Shown here: positions 1 through 8,021 of the stretch, one piece after another
How positions within the stretch are numbered: position 1 is the stretch's first letter
Layout: every line of letters begins with the position of its first letter
Source: an uncultured Lacinutrix sp.
Lineage (GTDB): Bacteria; Bacteroidota; Bacteroidia; Flavobacteriales; Flavobacteriaceae
Direction: 5' to 3'
DNA: 64,000 bases
NCBI RefSeq assembly: GCF_947500325.1
Contig: NZ_CANMRQ010000008.1
Span: 1 to 64,000 of the forward strand
Notes under the pieces: generated by a model
What the model was told of the DNA's origin: nothing
Database searches by the model: none
What the model saw: only the letters and a program-made list of their open reading frames with translations
Program-made: the position numbers and the translations under genes

Positions 1-36
1 AGTTCGTTTAACTCTTTTGTTCTCTTTACTTTTCAT
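1..36 (-). CDS. Transposase OrfA, N-terminal 12 codons only
   Basis: An ATG at 36-34 opens a frame of 12 codons (MKSKENKRVKRT) that stays open to the window edge. The lysine/arginine-rich start fits the helix-turn-helix OrfA of IS3-family transposases, and it lies just inside the putative inverted repeat ending at 77. The family call rests on the repeat, the spacing and the first residues only, because no domain is visible. Confidence 0.45.
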   Translation of the reverse strand, partial: MKSKENKRVKRT

Positions 37-77
37 TAATAAGTCGATTTTTTGTCAACTTATTTCAGGACGGGACA
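1..77 (-). mobile_element. End of an IS3-family-like insertion sequence, cut by window edge
   Basis: Read on the minus strand from position 77, the sequence begins TGTCCCGTCCTGAAAT, which looks like an IS3-family terminal inverted repeat starting with TG. About 40 nt further in, an ATG opens a very basic reading frame that runs off the window. From memory, this arrangement and the first residues (MKSKENKRVKRT) resemble the OrfA start of flavobacterial IS3-type elements. The element abuts the gldC terminator and seems not to disrupt a gene. The other end and any target duplication lie outside the window. Confidence 0.55.
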
Positions 78-84
78 CTATAAA

Positions 85-117
85 CAAAAAAGCCTTTCTA
101 TATAGAAAGGCTTTTTT
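85..117 (-). terminator. Intrinsic terminator of gldB-gldC
   Basis: Perfect hairpin with arms AAAAAGCCTTTCTA and TAGAAAGGCTTTTT. It is flanked by A and T runs, so it can work in both directions. It starts two bases after the gldC stop codon. Confidence 0.9.
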
Positions 118-118
118 A

Positions 119-451
119 TTATTTTTTCAACTCTAACTTCTCTGCAAAATAATCGCAAAAATCCTTCATGGTTGCTGTCATTTTTTCATCTTGAGTAGCG
201 CGATTAAAAGTATTACTCATTGCTACTAATGTTTGATGAAAAAACACTTTCATTTCATCTACAGGCATATCTTTTGTCCATAAATCTATACGCAAAGATT
301 CTTGTGCTTTAGCATCCCAAACAGATAACATTAAAGCTTTAGCTTCGGCATTATTTATTCCACCATCTTGCGCGGTCCAATTTAATTTTTCTGGAACACG
401 ATTTTCATCTAATTCTACATTTAGTGTAATCTCCGATTTTATATTAGCCAT
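119..451 (-). CDS. gldC: Gliding motility protein GldC
   Basis: Small soluble protein of 110 residues (MANIKSEITLNVELDENRVPEKLNW...) matching GldC, an accessory gliding motility protein of Flavobacteriia. It has no signal peptide, so it is cytoplasmic or peripheral. Its exact function is unknown; in the family, loss of GldC weakens gliding rather than abolishing it. It overlaps the gldB stop by one base (TAATG), which indicates translational coupling and one transcript. A strong terminator follows. Confidence 0.93.
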   Translation of the reverse strand: MANIKSEITLNVELDENRVPEKLNWTAQDGGINNAEAKALMLSVWDAKAQESLRIDLWTKDMPVDEMKVFFHQTLVAMSNTFNRATQDEKMTATMKDFCDYFAEKLELKK

Positions 452-1434
452 TATCTACGTGGTTTAAATTTTGAGTTTTCAAATATTTCTTTTGTGCTTT
501 TATTAAGCATTTCTTTAAAAGTCACATCATTATTTTTCATATAAGCTCGAACAATTTGCCAGCCTATGTACTGCCCTATTCTACCAGGAGACACATTATC
601 TATTTCTTCTAAATAAAACTTAGAAAAAGGTCCTGGATTAATAAAACGGCTAGGTAATTTAGAATCTGTGCTATATAATAATTCTTTATCAACAAAATAG
701 CGCCAAATATATTCTTCATTAGCTTGAGCCCATTCTATCTGTGCTTGCGAGTAGCCTATTTTTTCGGCATCTGTTTTAAAAGGAATAACTTTATCTTTAA
801 AATACAATTGCTTACCTGTATAGATTAATTCGTCTAAAAGTGTTCTGCGTTGTTGCTGAAAAATATAATAATTAGCATATTTATCTGCTAAATCAACAAC
901 TAATTGTTCTCGTTTTAAATTAGTTCTTATAAAATCTTGAATACCTTCATAAAAATGATGGTCTGCTCCTAAATAAGTGTCTAAAGATAATAATACAATA
1001 GTATCTGTAACAACTACTTTATTTCTATAATCTACATTAGAAGTAGCAGATATTACTCGAGGCGTTTTAAACTCAGGGAAGTAATATTTTAAATGCTGAA
1101 ATAACGATTCGATCTCTTTTTTTTCAATTTTAAAATCTTTAAATGTTTTTATAGTTTCAGCGTGCAACTCTTGTTGTAACGTATCTTGCATCTGCTGTAT
1201 CCAAAACGAATCTTTATATTTAACTGGAAATAAAAAAGGAAAAGTTTCTTTTAGCTTTGGTAAATTGTCTGGTTTTGATTTAGCAAAAGCAACATCAAAA
1301 CGTTCAACATTAAAACTAGCATCAATTTTTGCAATATCATCCTCTTGTTTATTATCGTCTTGACAAGAAAAGAAACTTAAGATTATTAAAAAAGTAAAAA
1401 AATATCTGTACATATAAACTAAATAGCGTTTCAT
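451..1434 (-). CDS. gldB: Gliding motility lipoprotein GldB
   Basis: Lipoprotein required for gliding in Flavobacteriia. The N-terminus has a hydrophobic signal (MYRYFFTFLIILSFFSC) ending at a lipobox cysteine, followed by acidic residues (QDDNKQEDD). The rest is the GldB domain of about 300 residues. A longer reading frame begins at 1473, but a near-perfect promoter -7 element (TACCTTTG, minus strand) lies at 1471-1478. That would put the upstream start inside the promoter, so the ATG at 1434 is chosen; an ATG at 1413 is also possible. The gene is divergent from nadE and coupled to gldC. Confidence 0.9.
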   Translation of the reverse strand: MKRYLVYMYRYFFTFLIILSFFSCQDDNKQEDDIAKIDASFNVERFDVAFAKSKPDNLPKLKETFPFLFPVKYKDSFWIQQMQDTLQQELHAETIKTFKDFKIEKKEIESLFQHLKYYFPEFKTPRVISATSNVDYRNKVVVTDTIVLLSLDTYLGADHHFYEGIQDFIRTNLKREQLVVDLADKYANYYIFQQQRRTLLDELIYTGKQLYFKDKVIPFKTDAEKIGYSQAQIEWAQANEEYIWRYFVDKELLYSTDSKLPSRFINPGPFSKFYLEEIDNVSPGRIGQYIGWQIVRAYMKNNDVTFKEMLNKSTKEIFENSKFKPRR

Positions 1435-1470
1435 TTTTATTTGGAAAACGTTTACTTTATTTTTGTTTGA

Positions 1471-1478
1471 CAAAGGTA
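1471..1478 (-). promoter_or_regulatory. Promoter -7 element of gldBC
   Basis: TACCTTTG on the minus strand matches the Bacteroidota -7 consensus TAnnTTTG exactly. It lies 37 bases before the preferred gldB start. No clear -33 TTTG was found at the usual distance. Confidence 0.5.
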
Positions 1479-1506
1479 CTATTCTTTGTTGTAAAATTCT
1501 TTAAAA

Positions 1507-2295
1507 ATGCAAACAGAAAAAGTAATAAATCACATTGTAAATTGGTTAAAAGATTATGCTACTAACGCAAAAGTTAATGGTTTTGTTGTTGGTATTTCTG
1601 GAGGCATAGATTCTGCTGTTACTTCTACGCTATGTGCAAAAACGGGTTTAGATGTTTTATGTATAGAGATGCCTATTCATCAAGCAGAAAGTCATGTATC
1701 TAGAGGTCAAGAACATATTAAGCAACTTAAAGCACGTTTTAGTAACGTACGTGATATAAAAACCGATTTGACCCCTGTTTTTGAAGAATTTAAAACAGAA
1801 GTCTCTCTTGATGGAAAAAAAGCTACTGTAGATATGGCTTTAGCTAATACTAGAGCTCGTTTACGTATGACCACGTTATATTACCATGCTGGATTATTAG
1901 GACTTTTGGTTGCAGGAACTGGTAATAAGGTTGAAGATTTTGGTGTTGGTTTTTATACCAAGTATGGAGATGGTGGTGTTGACTTAAGTCCTATTGCTGA
2001 TCTACTAAAAAGTGAAGTATATGAAATAGCTGAACTTCTTGAGGTTCCAAATTCTATAATTAAAGCTGCACCTAGCGACGGATTATTTGGAGATGCAAGA
2101 AGTGATGAAGACCAAATTGGAGCTTCTTATCCTGAATTAGAATGGGCAATGCAAAAAAGTGAGAATGGTATGACAGAAAATGACTTCTCTGGAAGGGAAA
2201 AAGAAGTATTTAAAATCTACAAACGCTTTAATAACTCAAACAAACACAAGATGATAGCAATACCAATTTGTGAAATTCCCAATAATTTAAAGTAA
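1507..2295 (+). CDS. nadE: Ammonia-dependent NAD+ synthetase
   Basis: Catalyses the last step of NAD biosynthesis: deamido-NAD + ATP + NH3 to NAD. At 262 residues it has the length of the single-domain ammonia-dependent form. No glutaminase domain is present. The ATP pyrophosphatase P-loop SGGIDS is at residues 31-36, and the substrate and ATP regions GTGNKVEDFGVGFYTKYGD and DGLFGDARSDEDQIG are intact. It is divergent from gldB with a 72-bp gap. Confidence 0.95.
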   Translation: MQTEKVINHIVNWLKDYATNAKVNGFVVGISGGIDSAVTSTLCAKTGLDVLCIEMPIHQAESHVSRGQEHIKQLKARFSNVRDIKTDLTPVFEEFKTEVSLDGKKATVDMALANTRARLRMTTLYYHAGLLGLLVAGTGNKVEDFGVGFYTKYGDGGVDLSPIADLLKSEVYEIAELLEVPNSIIKAAPSDGLFGDARSDEDQIGASYPELEWAMQKSENGMTENDFSGREKEVFKIYKRFNNSNKHKMIAIPICEIPNNLK

Positions 2296-2354
2296 TTGCT
2301 AAACATATTATAAAAATTAGTACCTTTACTAGGCTATTCAATTTATCAAATATA

Positions 2355-2399
2355 GATTCTGTTTAACAATGATACTAACTAGTTGTTAAGTATAGAATC
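2355..2399 (+). promoter_or_regulatory. Large dyad in the 5' leader of the response regulator gene
   Basis: Two-part inverted repeat: GATTCT (2355-2360) and TTAACAA (2363-2369) pair with TTGTTAA (2383-2389) and AGAATC (2394-2399). A small asymmetric internal loop and a 13-nt loop separate the arms. It ends 17 bases before the start codon. A promoter-like TACCTTTA lies at 2321-2328, so the dyad may fall in the transcript. It could be an RNA hairpin controlling translation or an operator; the sequence does not decide between them. Confidence 0.5.
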
Positions 2400-2416
2400 C
2401 ATTAAAACAAAACAAC

Positions 2417-3046
2417 ATGGTCAAGCTATTGGTAGTTGACCCACATCCTATTGTAAGTAAAGGATTGGAGCTTATTTTCGATACTACACGAGACATTTCA
2501 TTCATTGGCACCCTTAGCGATGGAGAAGCTATTTTCGATTTCATTAAACAAACTACTGTTGATGTTATTTTATGTGAAATAGATTTACCCAAACTTAATG
2601 GTATTACAGCCCTTAGACGTATAAAAAAAGAATTTCCAGAAATAAAAGTGGTTATATATAGTGCACAACCTGAAGAAGTTTATGCCCTAAATACAATTAA
2701 ACTTGGAGCCTCTGGTTACATTTCTAAAACTACAGATATTATTACTGTTAAAGATGCTATAATGAAAGCATATAATGGTGGTACTTATTTAAGTGAGTCT
2801 ATGGTTGCTCGCGTTACTAAAAACAGAAAAGGGTCTTCTACTGGCGGTTCTTTTCACAAGAAACTATCTACTAGAGAAATAGAAGTTTTAAAATTATTAT
2901 CCTCTGGAAGACGTAATAAAGAAATTGCAAAAGAACTTGCTATAAATGAGAAAACAGTAAGTACTTATCGTGCGCGATTAATGAAAAAATTAAACGTTAC
3001 TAATTTGGTAGATCTAGTAAGTCAAGCGAATCAACTAGAATTATAA
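2417..3046 (+). CDS. NarL/FixJ-type response regulator with Glu at the phosphorylation site
   Basis: 209 residues: receiver domain at about 3-120 and LuxR-type helix-turn-helix at about 143-205 (LSTREIEVLKLLSSGRRNKEIA). The position normally held by the phospho-accepting Asp, four residues before the conserved Pro, is Glu54 (LCEIDLP), and the acidic pair near the start is Asp-Pro instead of Asp-Asp. The switch Ser and conserved Lys (GYISK) remain. It may therefore act without phosphorylation. No sensor kinase is next to it. Its 3' end overlaps convergent dnaG by 6 bases. Confidence 0.88.
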   Translation: MVKLLVVDPHPIVSKGLELIFDTTRDISFIGTLSDGEAIFDFIKQTTVDVILCEIDLPKLNGITALRRIKKEFPEIKVVIYSAQPEEVYALNTIKLGASGYISKTTDIITVKDAIMKAYNGGTYLSESMVARVTKNRKGSSTGGSFHKKLSTREIEVLKLLSSGRRNKEIAKELAINEKTVSTYRARLMKKLNVTNLVDLVSQANQLEL

Positions 3047-4999
3047 AACGCGATTTAACTTTCTAGACAATAACATTTTTAAGCCAGAATAGTCTTTAAC
3101 TTCTTCTAAGACAGATTTGTTAACTTCATTTCTTTGCTCTAATGTTTGTTGTTGGAAACCTATCACTTTTAAGTCTATTAAATGGCATCTTAAACTTAAA
3201 ATTGTTTCACTAACCAATTGTGAAATGGTTTCGTTTTTGGGTTTTGGAAATATGTTTTTACGTTCCCAATCCGACAATTCATAACGTTCATCTTCCATAA
3301 GAATTGTGGTAATTTGATTTCCTACTTCTGCATCTACATTATTTATTAAATGTTCTGCAGATAGATCAGGATTTTGGTTTAAGGCTTCTATAATTTTATA
3401 ATACAAATCTTTAAACTGTGGATTAGAAAATTCCATTTCATCTTCCTGTAAGTCTAAAAATACTTTTTCAAAAACTTTAGTTTGATGAATTACTGGCTCT
3501 AGAATTAAATCACCACTATCATTTTCTTTTAAAATTAAATCTTCAAAATCTTCTGTTCTATTACCATAAAGCAATAACACTTCAATTATTTTACGTTCTA
3601 AAACAAACTGTACATCAACCTTTTTAACAGGTTGTTGCGGCTTTATAACATCAAAAGCTTTAGGAGTACTACCTTGCCTTTTGGAAGTACTATCTGTTTC
3701 TTTTTTATCAATTTGAGCTAAAGTACTAAATAGTACTTCTTCGCTTATATCCATTATACGAGCACACTCTTGAATATAGACCTCTTTCTTAATCCTATCT
3801 GGAATTTTAGCTATACTATTAATGATATCTCTAATAGTATCTGCCTTTTTTATAGGGTCGTTTTTAGAGTCTTCGTATAAAACAGAAGCTTTAAATTGAA
3901 TAAAATCTTTTGCGTTTTGCTCTAAGTAATGATTTAATTCTTCTAAGGTATTTGTTTTAGCAAAACTGTCTGGATCTTCACCTTCGGGAAAGCTACAAAC
4001 CCTAACATTCATCCCTTGTTCCAGAATCAAATCGATACCTCTTAGTGATGCTCGCATTCCTGCTGCATCTCCATCAAAAAGCACCGTTATGTTTTTAGTT
4101 AATCTATTAATTAACCTAATTTGATCACTTGTTAGTGCAGTTCCAGAAGAAGATACTGTATTTGTAACACCTGTTTGATGAAACTGTATAACATCTGTAT
4201 AACCTTCAACTAAATAACAATTATCTTCTTTAGCTATACTTTGTTTGGCATGAAAAATACCATATAAGACTTTACTTTTATGATAAATATCACTTTCTGG
4301 AGAGTTTAAGTACTTCGCAGCTTTTTTATCATTGGTTAAAATACGTCCACCAAAACCAAGAACACGCCCACTCATACTCTGTATAGGAAACATTACGCGT
4401 CCTTTAAAGCGATCAAATTGCTTATCACCTTTATCTATTGTTAAGCCCGTTTCGCTTAAAAATTCGAGCTTATACCCTTTTTTAATAGCATCGTCTGTAA
4501 AAGCACTCCATTCGTCTGTAGAATAGCCAAGATTAAATTTTGTAATCGTGTCTTCTGTAAAACCACGTTCTTTAAAATAACTTAACCCAATTGCCTTACC
4601 TTGATTAGTTTTGTGTAATATATTTTGAAAATATTTATTAGCATACTCACTAACTAAATACAAGCTTTCTCGTTTGTTTTGAGCTTCTTTTTGCTCATTA
4701 GATTGCTCGGTTTCTTCAATTTCAATATTATATTTTTTAGCTAAGTATTTTATAGCTTCTGGATATGTAAAGTGTTCATGCTCCATTAAAAAGGCTACCA
4801 CGTTTCCACCTTTACCACTTGAGAAATCTTTCCAAATTTGTTTTACTGGCGAGACCATAAAACTAGGAGAGCGTTCATCACTAAACGGACTTAAACCTTT
4901 AAAATTACTTCCGGATTTTTTTAATTGAACAAAATCACCAATAACTTCCTCTAATCGGGCTGTTTCGTATACTTGGTCTATGGTAGCTTTTGATATCAA
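3041..4999 (-). CDS. dnaG: DNA primase DnaG lacking zinc ligands
   Basis: Makes RNA primers at the replication fork. At 652 residues it has the usual length. The N-terminal CHC2 fold is recognisable (FKGLSPFSDERSPSF...KDFSSGKGGN), but all four zinc ligands are replaced: Ser37, Ser40, Asp58 and Ser61. The catalytic core and TOPRIM motifs are intact (LVEGYTDV, LFDGDAAGMRA), and a helical C-terminal DnaB-binding region follows. The start used gives the canonical MISKATIDQVYETARLEEVIGDFV. The gene is convergent with the response regulator and divergent from the T9SS adhesin gene. Confidence 0.95.
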   Translation of the reverse strand: MISKATIDQVYETARLEEVIGDFVQLKKSGSNFKGLSPFSDERSPSFMVSPVKQIWKDFSSGKGGNVVAFLMEHEHFTYPEAIKYLAKKYNIEIEETEQSNEQKEAQNKRESLYLVSEYANKYFQNILHKTNQGKAIGLSYFKERGFTEDTITKFNLGYSTDEWSAFTDDAIKKGYKLEFLSETGLTIDKGDKQFDRFKGRVMFPIQSMSGRVLGFGGRILTNDKKAAKYLNSPESDIYHKSKVLYGIFHAKQSIAKEDNCYLVEGYTDVIQFHQTGVTNTVSSSGTALTSDQIRLINRLTKNITVLFDGDAAGMRASLRGIDLILEQGMNVRVCSFPEGEDPDSFAKTNTLEELNHYLEQNAKDFIQFKASVLYEDSKNDPIKKADTIRDIINSIAKIPDRIKKEVYIQECARIMDISEEVLFSTLAQIDKKETDSTSKRQGSTPKAFDVIKPQQPVKKVDVQFVLERKIIEVLLLYGNRTEDFEDLILKENDSGDLILEPVIHQTKVFEKVFLDLQEDEMEFSNPQFKDLYYKIIEALNQNPDLSAEHLINNVDAEVGNQITTILMEDERYELSDWERKNIFPKPKNETISQLVSETILSLRCHLIDLKVIGFQQQTLEQRNEVNKSVLEEVKDYSGLKMLLSRKLNRVL

Positions 5000-5143
5000 T
5001 TTTTGAAATGTTTTAACTTTTGTAGAATTACGCTGTAAATGTAATATAAATGAATGTCTCTTGAAAATTACAATATTCTTAAAACTTAAGTATTAAAAAA
5101 AAGAGTATTTTTATATAATTAATCAATTCTAAAACAGATATTT

Positions 5144-6793
5144 ATGAAAAAAATTACGCTATTATTTTTATTATCATTTGTAAGTTTCTCTCCAATTTTT
5201 GGGCAAGCTATTTTTGATTCATCAATTCATACAGCCACAAATTTTGGAAGTGTAAATTCTCCTGGAGCCGAAGGTGTTCAAAATGTTATTGATCAAAATT
5301 CTTCAACAAAATTCTTAGATTTTAATGCTTTTGATGGAATTGGATTTGAAGTCGATTTATTAGGTGTATCTCATACAGCCATAGCCATGGAAATAGTAAC
5401 CGCTAATGATGCTCCTGAAAGAGATCCAACTTCTTATGAAGTTTTTGGTTCTAATGACGGAATGACTTATACTAGTATTACTACTGGATCAATACCATGT
5501 ATCTCTACTCGCTTTTTTTCTAGAACATTTTCATTTCTTAACACAAATACATATACATACTACAGATTAAATTTTACAGGTACATGTGGAGCAAGTTCTA
5601 TAAATCAAATAGCAGATGTTCAACTATATAGTGCTATAGGCGACATACCTACAATTACATGTCCAAGTGATATTATGATAAATAATAGTACTGGTCTATG
5701 TACAGGAAATGCTACATATAATGTTACTGCAAATGATACTGAAGATGGCACTTTGACTGCAACACTAGTAACAGGATTGGCTTCTGGAAGTGATTTTCCA
5801 ATAGGCACAACTTCTGTATCTTATACAGTTACCGATAGTGATAACAATACTGTTAGCTGTTCTTTTAACGTTATGGTAACCGATTCAGAAAATCCTACGG
5901 TTAATTGCCCATCTAATATGGTTGTAGATACCAACCCCGGAGAAAGTACAGTTATGGTTAATTATACTATATCTTCATCAGATAACTGTTCAACTATTAA
6001 TCCTTTAACTGGTTTTACACCTTTAGGCACTATCGCTGATAAGGCTTATTATATCTCAAATGCCTCATTTACTCCTGTAGATGCTTATACAGATGCTATG
6101 AGTCAAGGTGGTTTTGTAGGAACTATTAGAAATGCTACAGATGGAACTTACCTTTTAAATGCTATTAATATGCTTGGTTCTGCTGGAGATATTCTTATTG
6201 GATATGATGATGTTACAACTGAAGGTTCTTTTGTTTGGAACAGTGGAGATACTTCTACTTACACTAACTGGAATGCAGGTGAACCTAACAATGCTGGAAA
6301 TGAAGATTATACCGTAATGCAATCTTCTGGTGGTTGGAATGATGTTGTTGGAACATCTGGTAATTATAGATACTTATTAGAAGTAGATTATACACCTTTA
6401 CAAACTGCTGGTTTATCTAGCGGTAGTGACTTCCCAATTGGCACAACTACCAACACCTTTGTTGTTACTGATGTTGCTGGTAATTCAGTGACTTGTTCTT
6501 TTGACATTACGGTAAATGAAGTGCTAAGTGTTAATTCTTTTAATTTAGAAACTGGAGTATTAATACTTCCAAATCCTGCTGATAAAATTTTAACTATCAA
6601 AAACGATTCTGATATTATTCTTGACAAAGCTATTATTTATGATATTAATGGAAGAACAGTCAATACCATACACTTTAATTCTATACTAGAAAATAAAACA
6701 TTGAATATATCTACCTTAACTTCTGGTTTATACCTTATTGAAATTAAAGGTATCAATGGGAATATAACCGTGAAGAAATTTATAAAAAAATAA
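5144..6793 (+). CDS. Secreted T9SS cargo with discoidin-like, HYR and C-type lectin domains
   Basis: 549 residues. Signal peptide at about 1-21 (ending SPIFGQA), a discoidin/F5-8C-like region at about 25-163 (YEVFGSNDG...YYRLNFTG), HYR domain 1 at about 169-246, and the first half of HYR domain 2 at about 251-287. A C-type-lectin-like domain follows at about 290-416 (WNAGEPNN, WND), then the second half of HYR 2 at about 418-457, and a type A T9SS sorting domain at 467-549 (ILPNPADK...GLYLIEIKG). This implies export by Sec, then by T9SS to the cell surface, with glycan or surface binding likely. Its ligand is unknown. It is monocistronic. Confidence 0.85.
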   Translation: MKKITLLFLLSFVSFSPIFGQAIFDSSIHTATNFGSVNSPGAEGVQNVIDQNSSTKFLDFNAFDGIGFEVDLLGVSHTAIAMEIVTANDAPERDPTSYEVFGSNDGMTYTSITTGSIPCISTRFFSRTFSFLNTNTYTYYRLNFTGTCGASSINQIADVQLYSAIGDIPTITCPSDIMINNSTGLCTGNATYNVTANDTEDGTLTATLVTGLASGSDFPIGTTSVSYTVTDSDNNTVSCSFNVMVTDSENPTVNCPSNMVVDTNPGESTVMVNYTISSSDNCSTINPLTGFTPLGTIADKAYYISNASFTPVDAYTDAMSQGGFVGTIRNATDGTYLLNAINMLGSAGDILIGYDDVTTEGSFVWNSGDTSTYTNWNAGEPNNAGNEDYTVMQSSGGWNDVVGTSGNYRYLLEVDYTPLQTAGLSSGSDFPIGTTTNTFVVTDVAGNSVTCSFDITVNEVLSVNSFNLETGVLILPNPADKILTIKNDSDIILDKAIIYDINGRTVNTIHFNSILENKTLNISTLTSGLYLIEIKGINGNITVKKFIKK

Positions 6794-6810
6794 TATACTC
6801 ATTTTATAAT

Positions 6811-6846
6811 AAAAAGCCTCTTCTGTAGAATTGAAGAGGCTTTTTT
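6811..6846. terminator. Bidirectional intrinsic terminator
   Basis: GCCTCTTC (6816-6823) pairs with GAAGAGGC (6833-6840), flanked by an A run and a T run. It lies between convergent genes and can serve both. Confidence 0.9.
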
Positions 6847-6868
6847 AAATTAACTAACTCACTTAAAA

Positions 6869-7951
6869 TTATTCTAAATCAAGTCTTATACCTAAAGACA
6901 CATTGTTTTGTTTAATAGAATTACTTTTAAAAGTTTCAGACAAATCATACTTAGCAAATAAACTTAAATTTCCATAACCAACATATGCTCCTAATCCATA
7001 AACAAAAGGGTTTACATTATAATTTTGTTTAATTTTTTGTTTTGTTCTCTCACCATCGTCTTTATACCATAGCTTTTGCTTTGCCCCAATATTAAAGCCT
7101 GCATAACCTCCAATACCAAATTTAAATCCTTTATGTGTATATCTTATGCGATCTTTCTTTTCTACTTTTCCATGTTGCCCAAATTCAAGATATAAAGGCA
7201 CAACTATATTTGTTGTTCTAAATTTTGCTTGCCTTAAGTCTTGAGGAAATTCTTCTATAGTAGTTGTATTGCCGTCTTGTACAAAATACTTATTATCTTT
7301 TAAATCGTATTTATTCCATTGAAAAGACACACCGTATCTAAGTCTTGCTAGGTTAGAATTTTTAAGAATTCTTGTTTTCCACTGGAAACCTAATTCAAAA
7401 AAACCTGAACCTCCAATTTTATATGGCGAATCACTAAGGCTTTGCCCATCTATTATTGCATTATTAATTCCTGTAGATACAACTAAACCACTAACAGTTC
7501 TAAAATCGTATTTTACTGGTTTCTTAGTATCGTCTGAGTTAATGACTGTTACTCCTGTAAAACTAGCATCGTTATCGCCAAAAGTTATACCAAAACGTTT
7601 TTTACTTTTTTTACTAAAATCATTAGGCAGATTATTTCTATCATTAAATGCGACTTTGTTTTCTAACATCGCAATGCGATCTTCTATATTTAACGCACGT
7701 TTTTTTGCTACTTCTTGTTTTAAATCTTCACCTTCTTCATAAGTAATTTCTTTTTTACTTACACGTGTATTAATTTGTTCTACTTCGTATTTTAAAGCAT
7801 CTTTTTCATCACTTCGTATCTTTTCTTTTAAAGCTTCAATCTTTTGAGCTTTTTCATCTTGTTCTTGAGATTGTGTTGTGTCCTGCCCTATTGCATTTGT
7901 GACATAAAGACTGACAAATAAATAGATTACGTACTTTGTAATTGTGTTCAT
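6869..7951 (-). CDS. Outer membrane beta-barrel protein with coiled-coil N-terminus
   Basis: 360 residues. Signal peptide (MNTITKYVIYLFVSLYVTNAIGQ), then a charged coiled-coil-like segment (about 25-105, rich in E, K and Q). The rest is alternating aromatic/polar strands ending NNVSLGIRLDLE, typical of an outer membrane barrel. No named family was recognised with certainty. It lies downstream of the sigma factor and its membrane partner with 70 bp between, so it may be in the same transcript and under that sigma factor. Confidence 0.7.
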   Translation of the reverse strand: MNTITKYVIYLFVSLYVTNAIGQDTTQSQEQDEKAQKIEALKEKIRSDEKDALKYEVEQINTRVSKKEITYEEGEDLKQEVAKKRALNIEDRIAMLENKVAFNDRNNLPNDFSKKSKKRFGITFGDNDASFTGVTVINSDDTKKPVKYDFRTVSGLVVSTGINNAIIDGQSLSDSPYKIGGSGFFELGFQWKTRILKNSNLARLRYGVSFQWNKYDLKDNKYFVQDGNTTTIEEFPQDLRQAKFRTTNIVVPLYLEFGQHGKVEKKDRIRYTHKGFKFGIGGYAGFNIGAKQKLWYKDDGERTKQKIKQNYNVNPFVYGLGAYVGYGNLSLFAKYDLSETFKSNSIKQNNVSLGIRLDLE

Positions 7952-8021
7952 AATTGTTCGTTTTTTGCCTCTTCATTAGTTAAAACAAAGAGAACATTAA
8001 TGATTATTTTAATTGATGTTT

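Noticed and set aside
2417-3046. The response regulator as the protein binding the GTTTACTC repeats
   Set aside because: Its DNA-binding domain is of the LuxR/NarL type, whereas direct repeats two helical turns apart fit LytTR proteins. The regulator gene must lie elsewhere.
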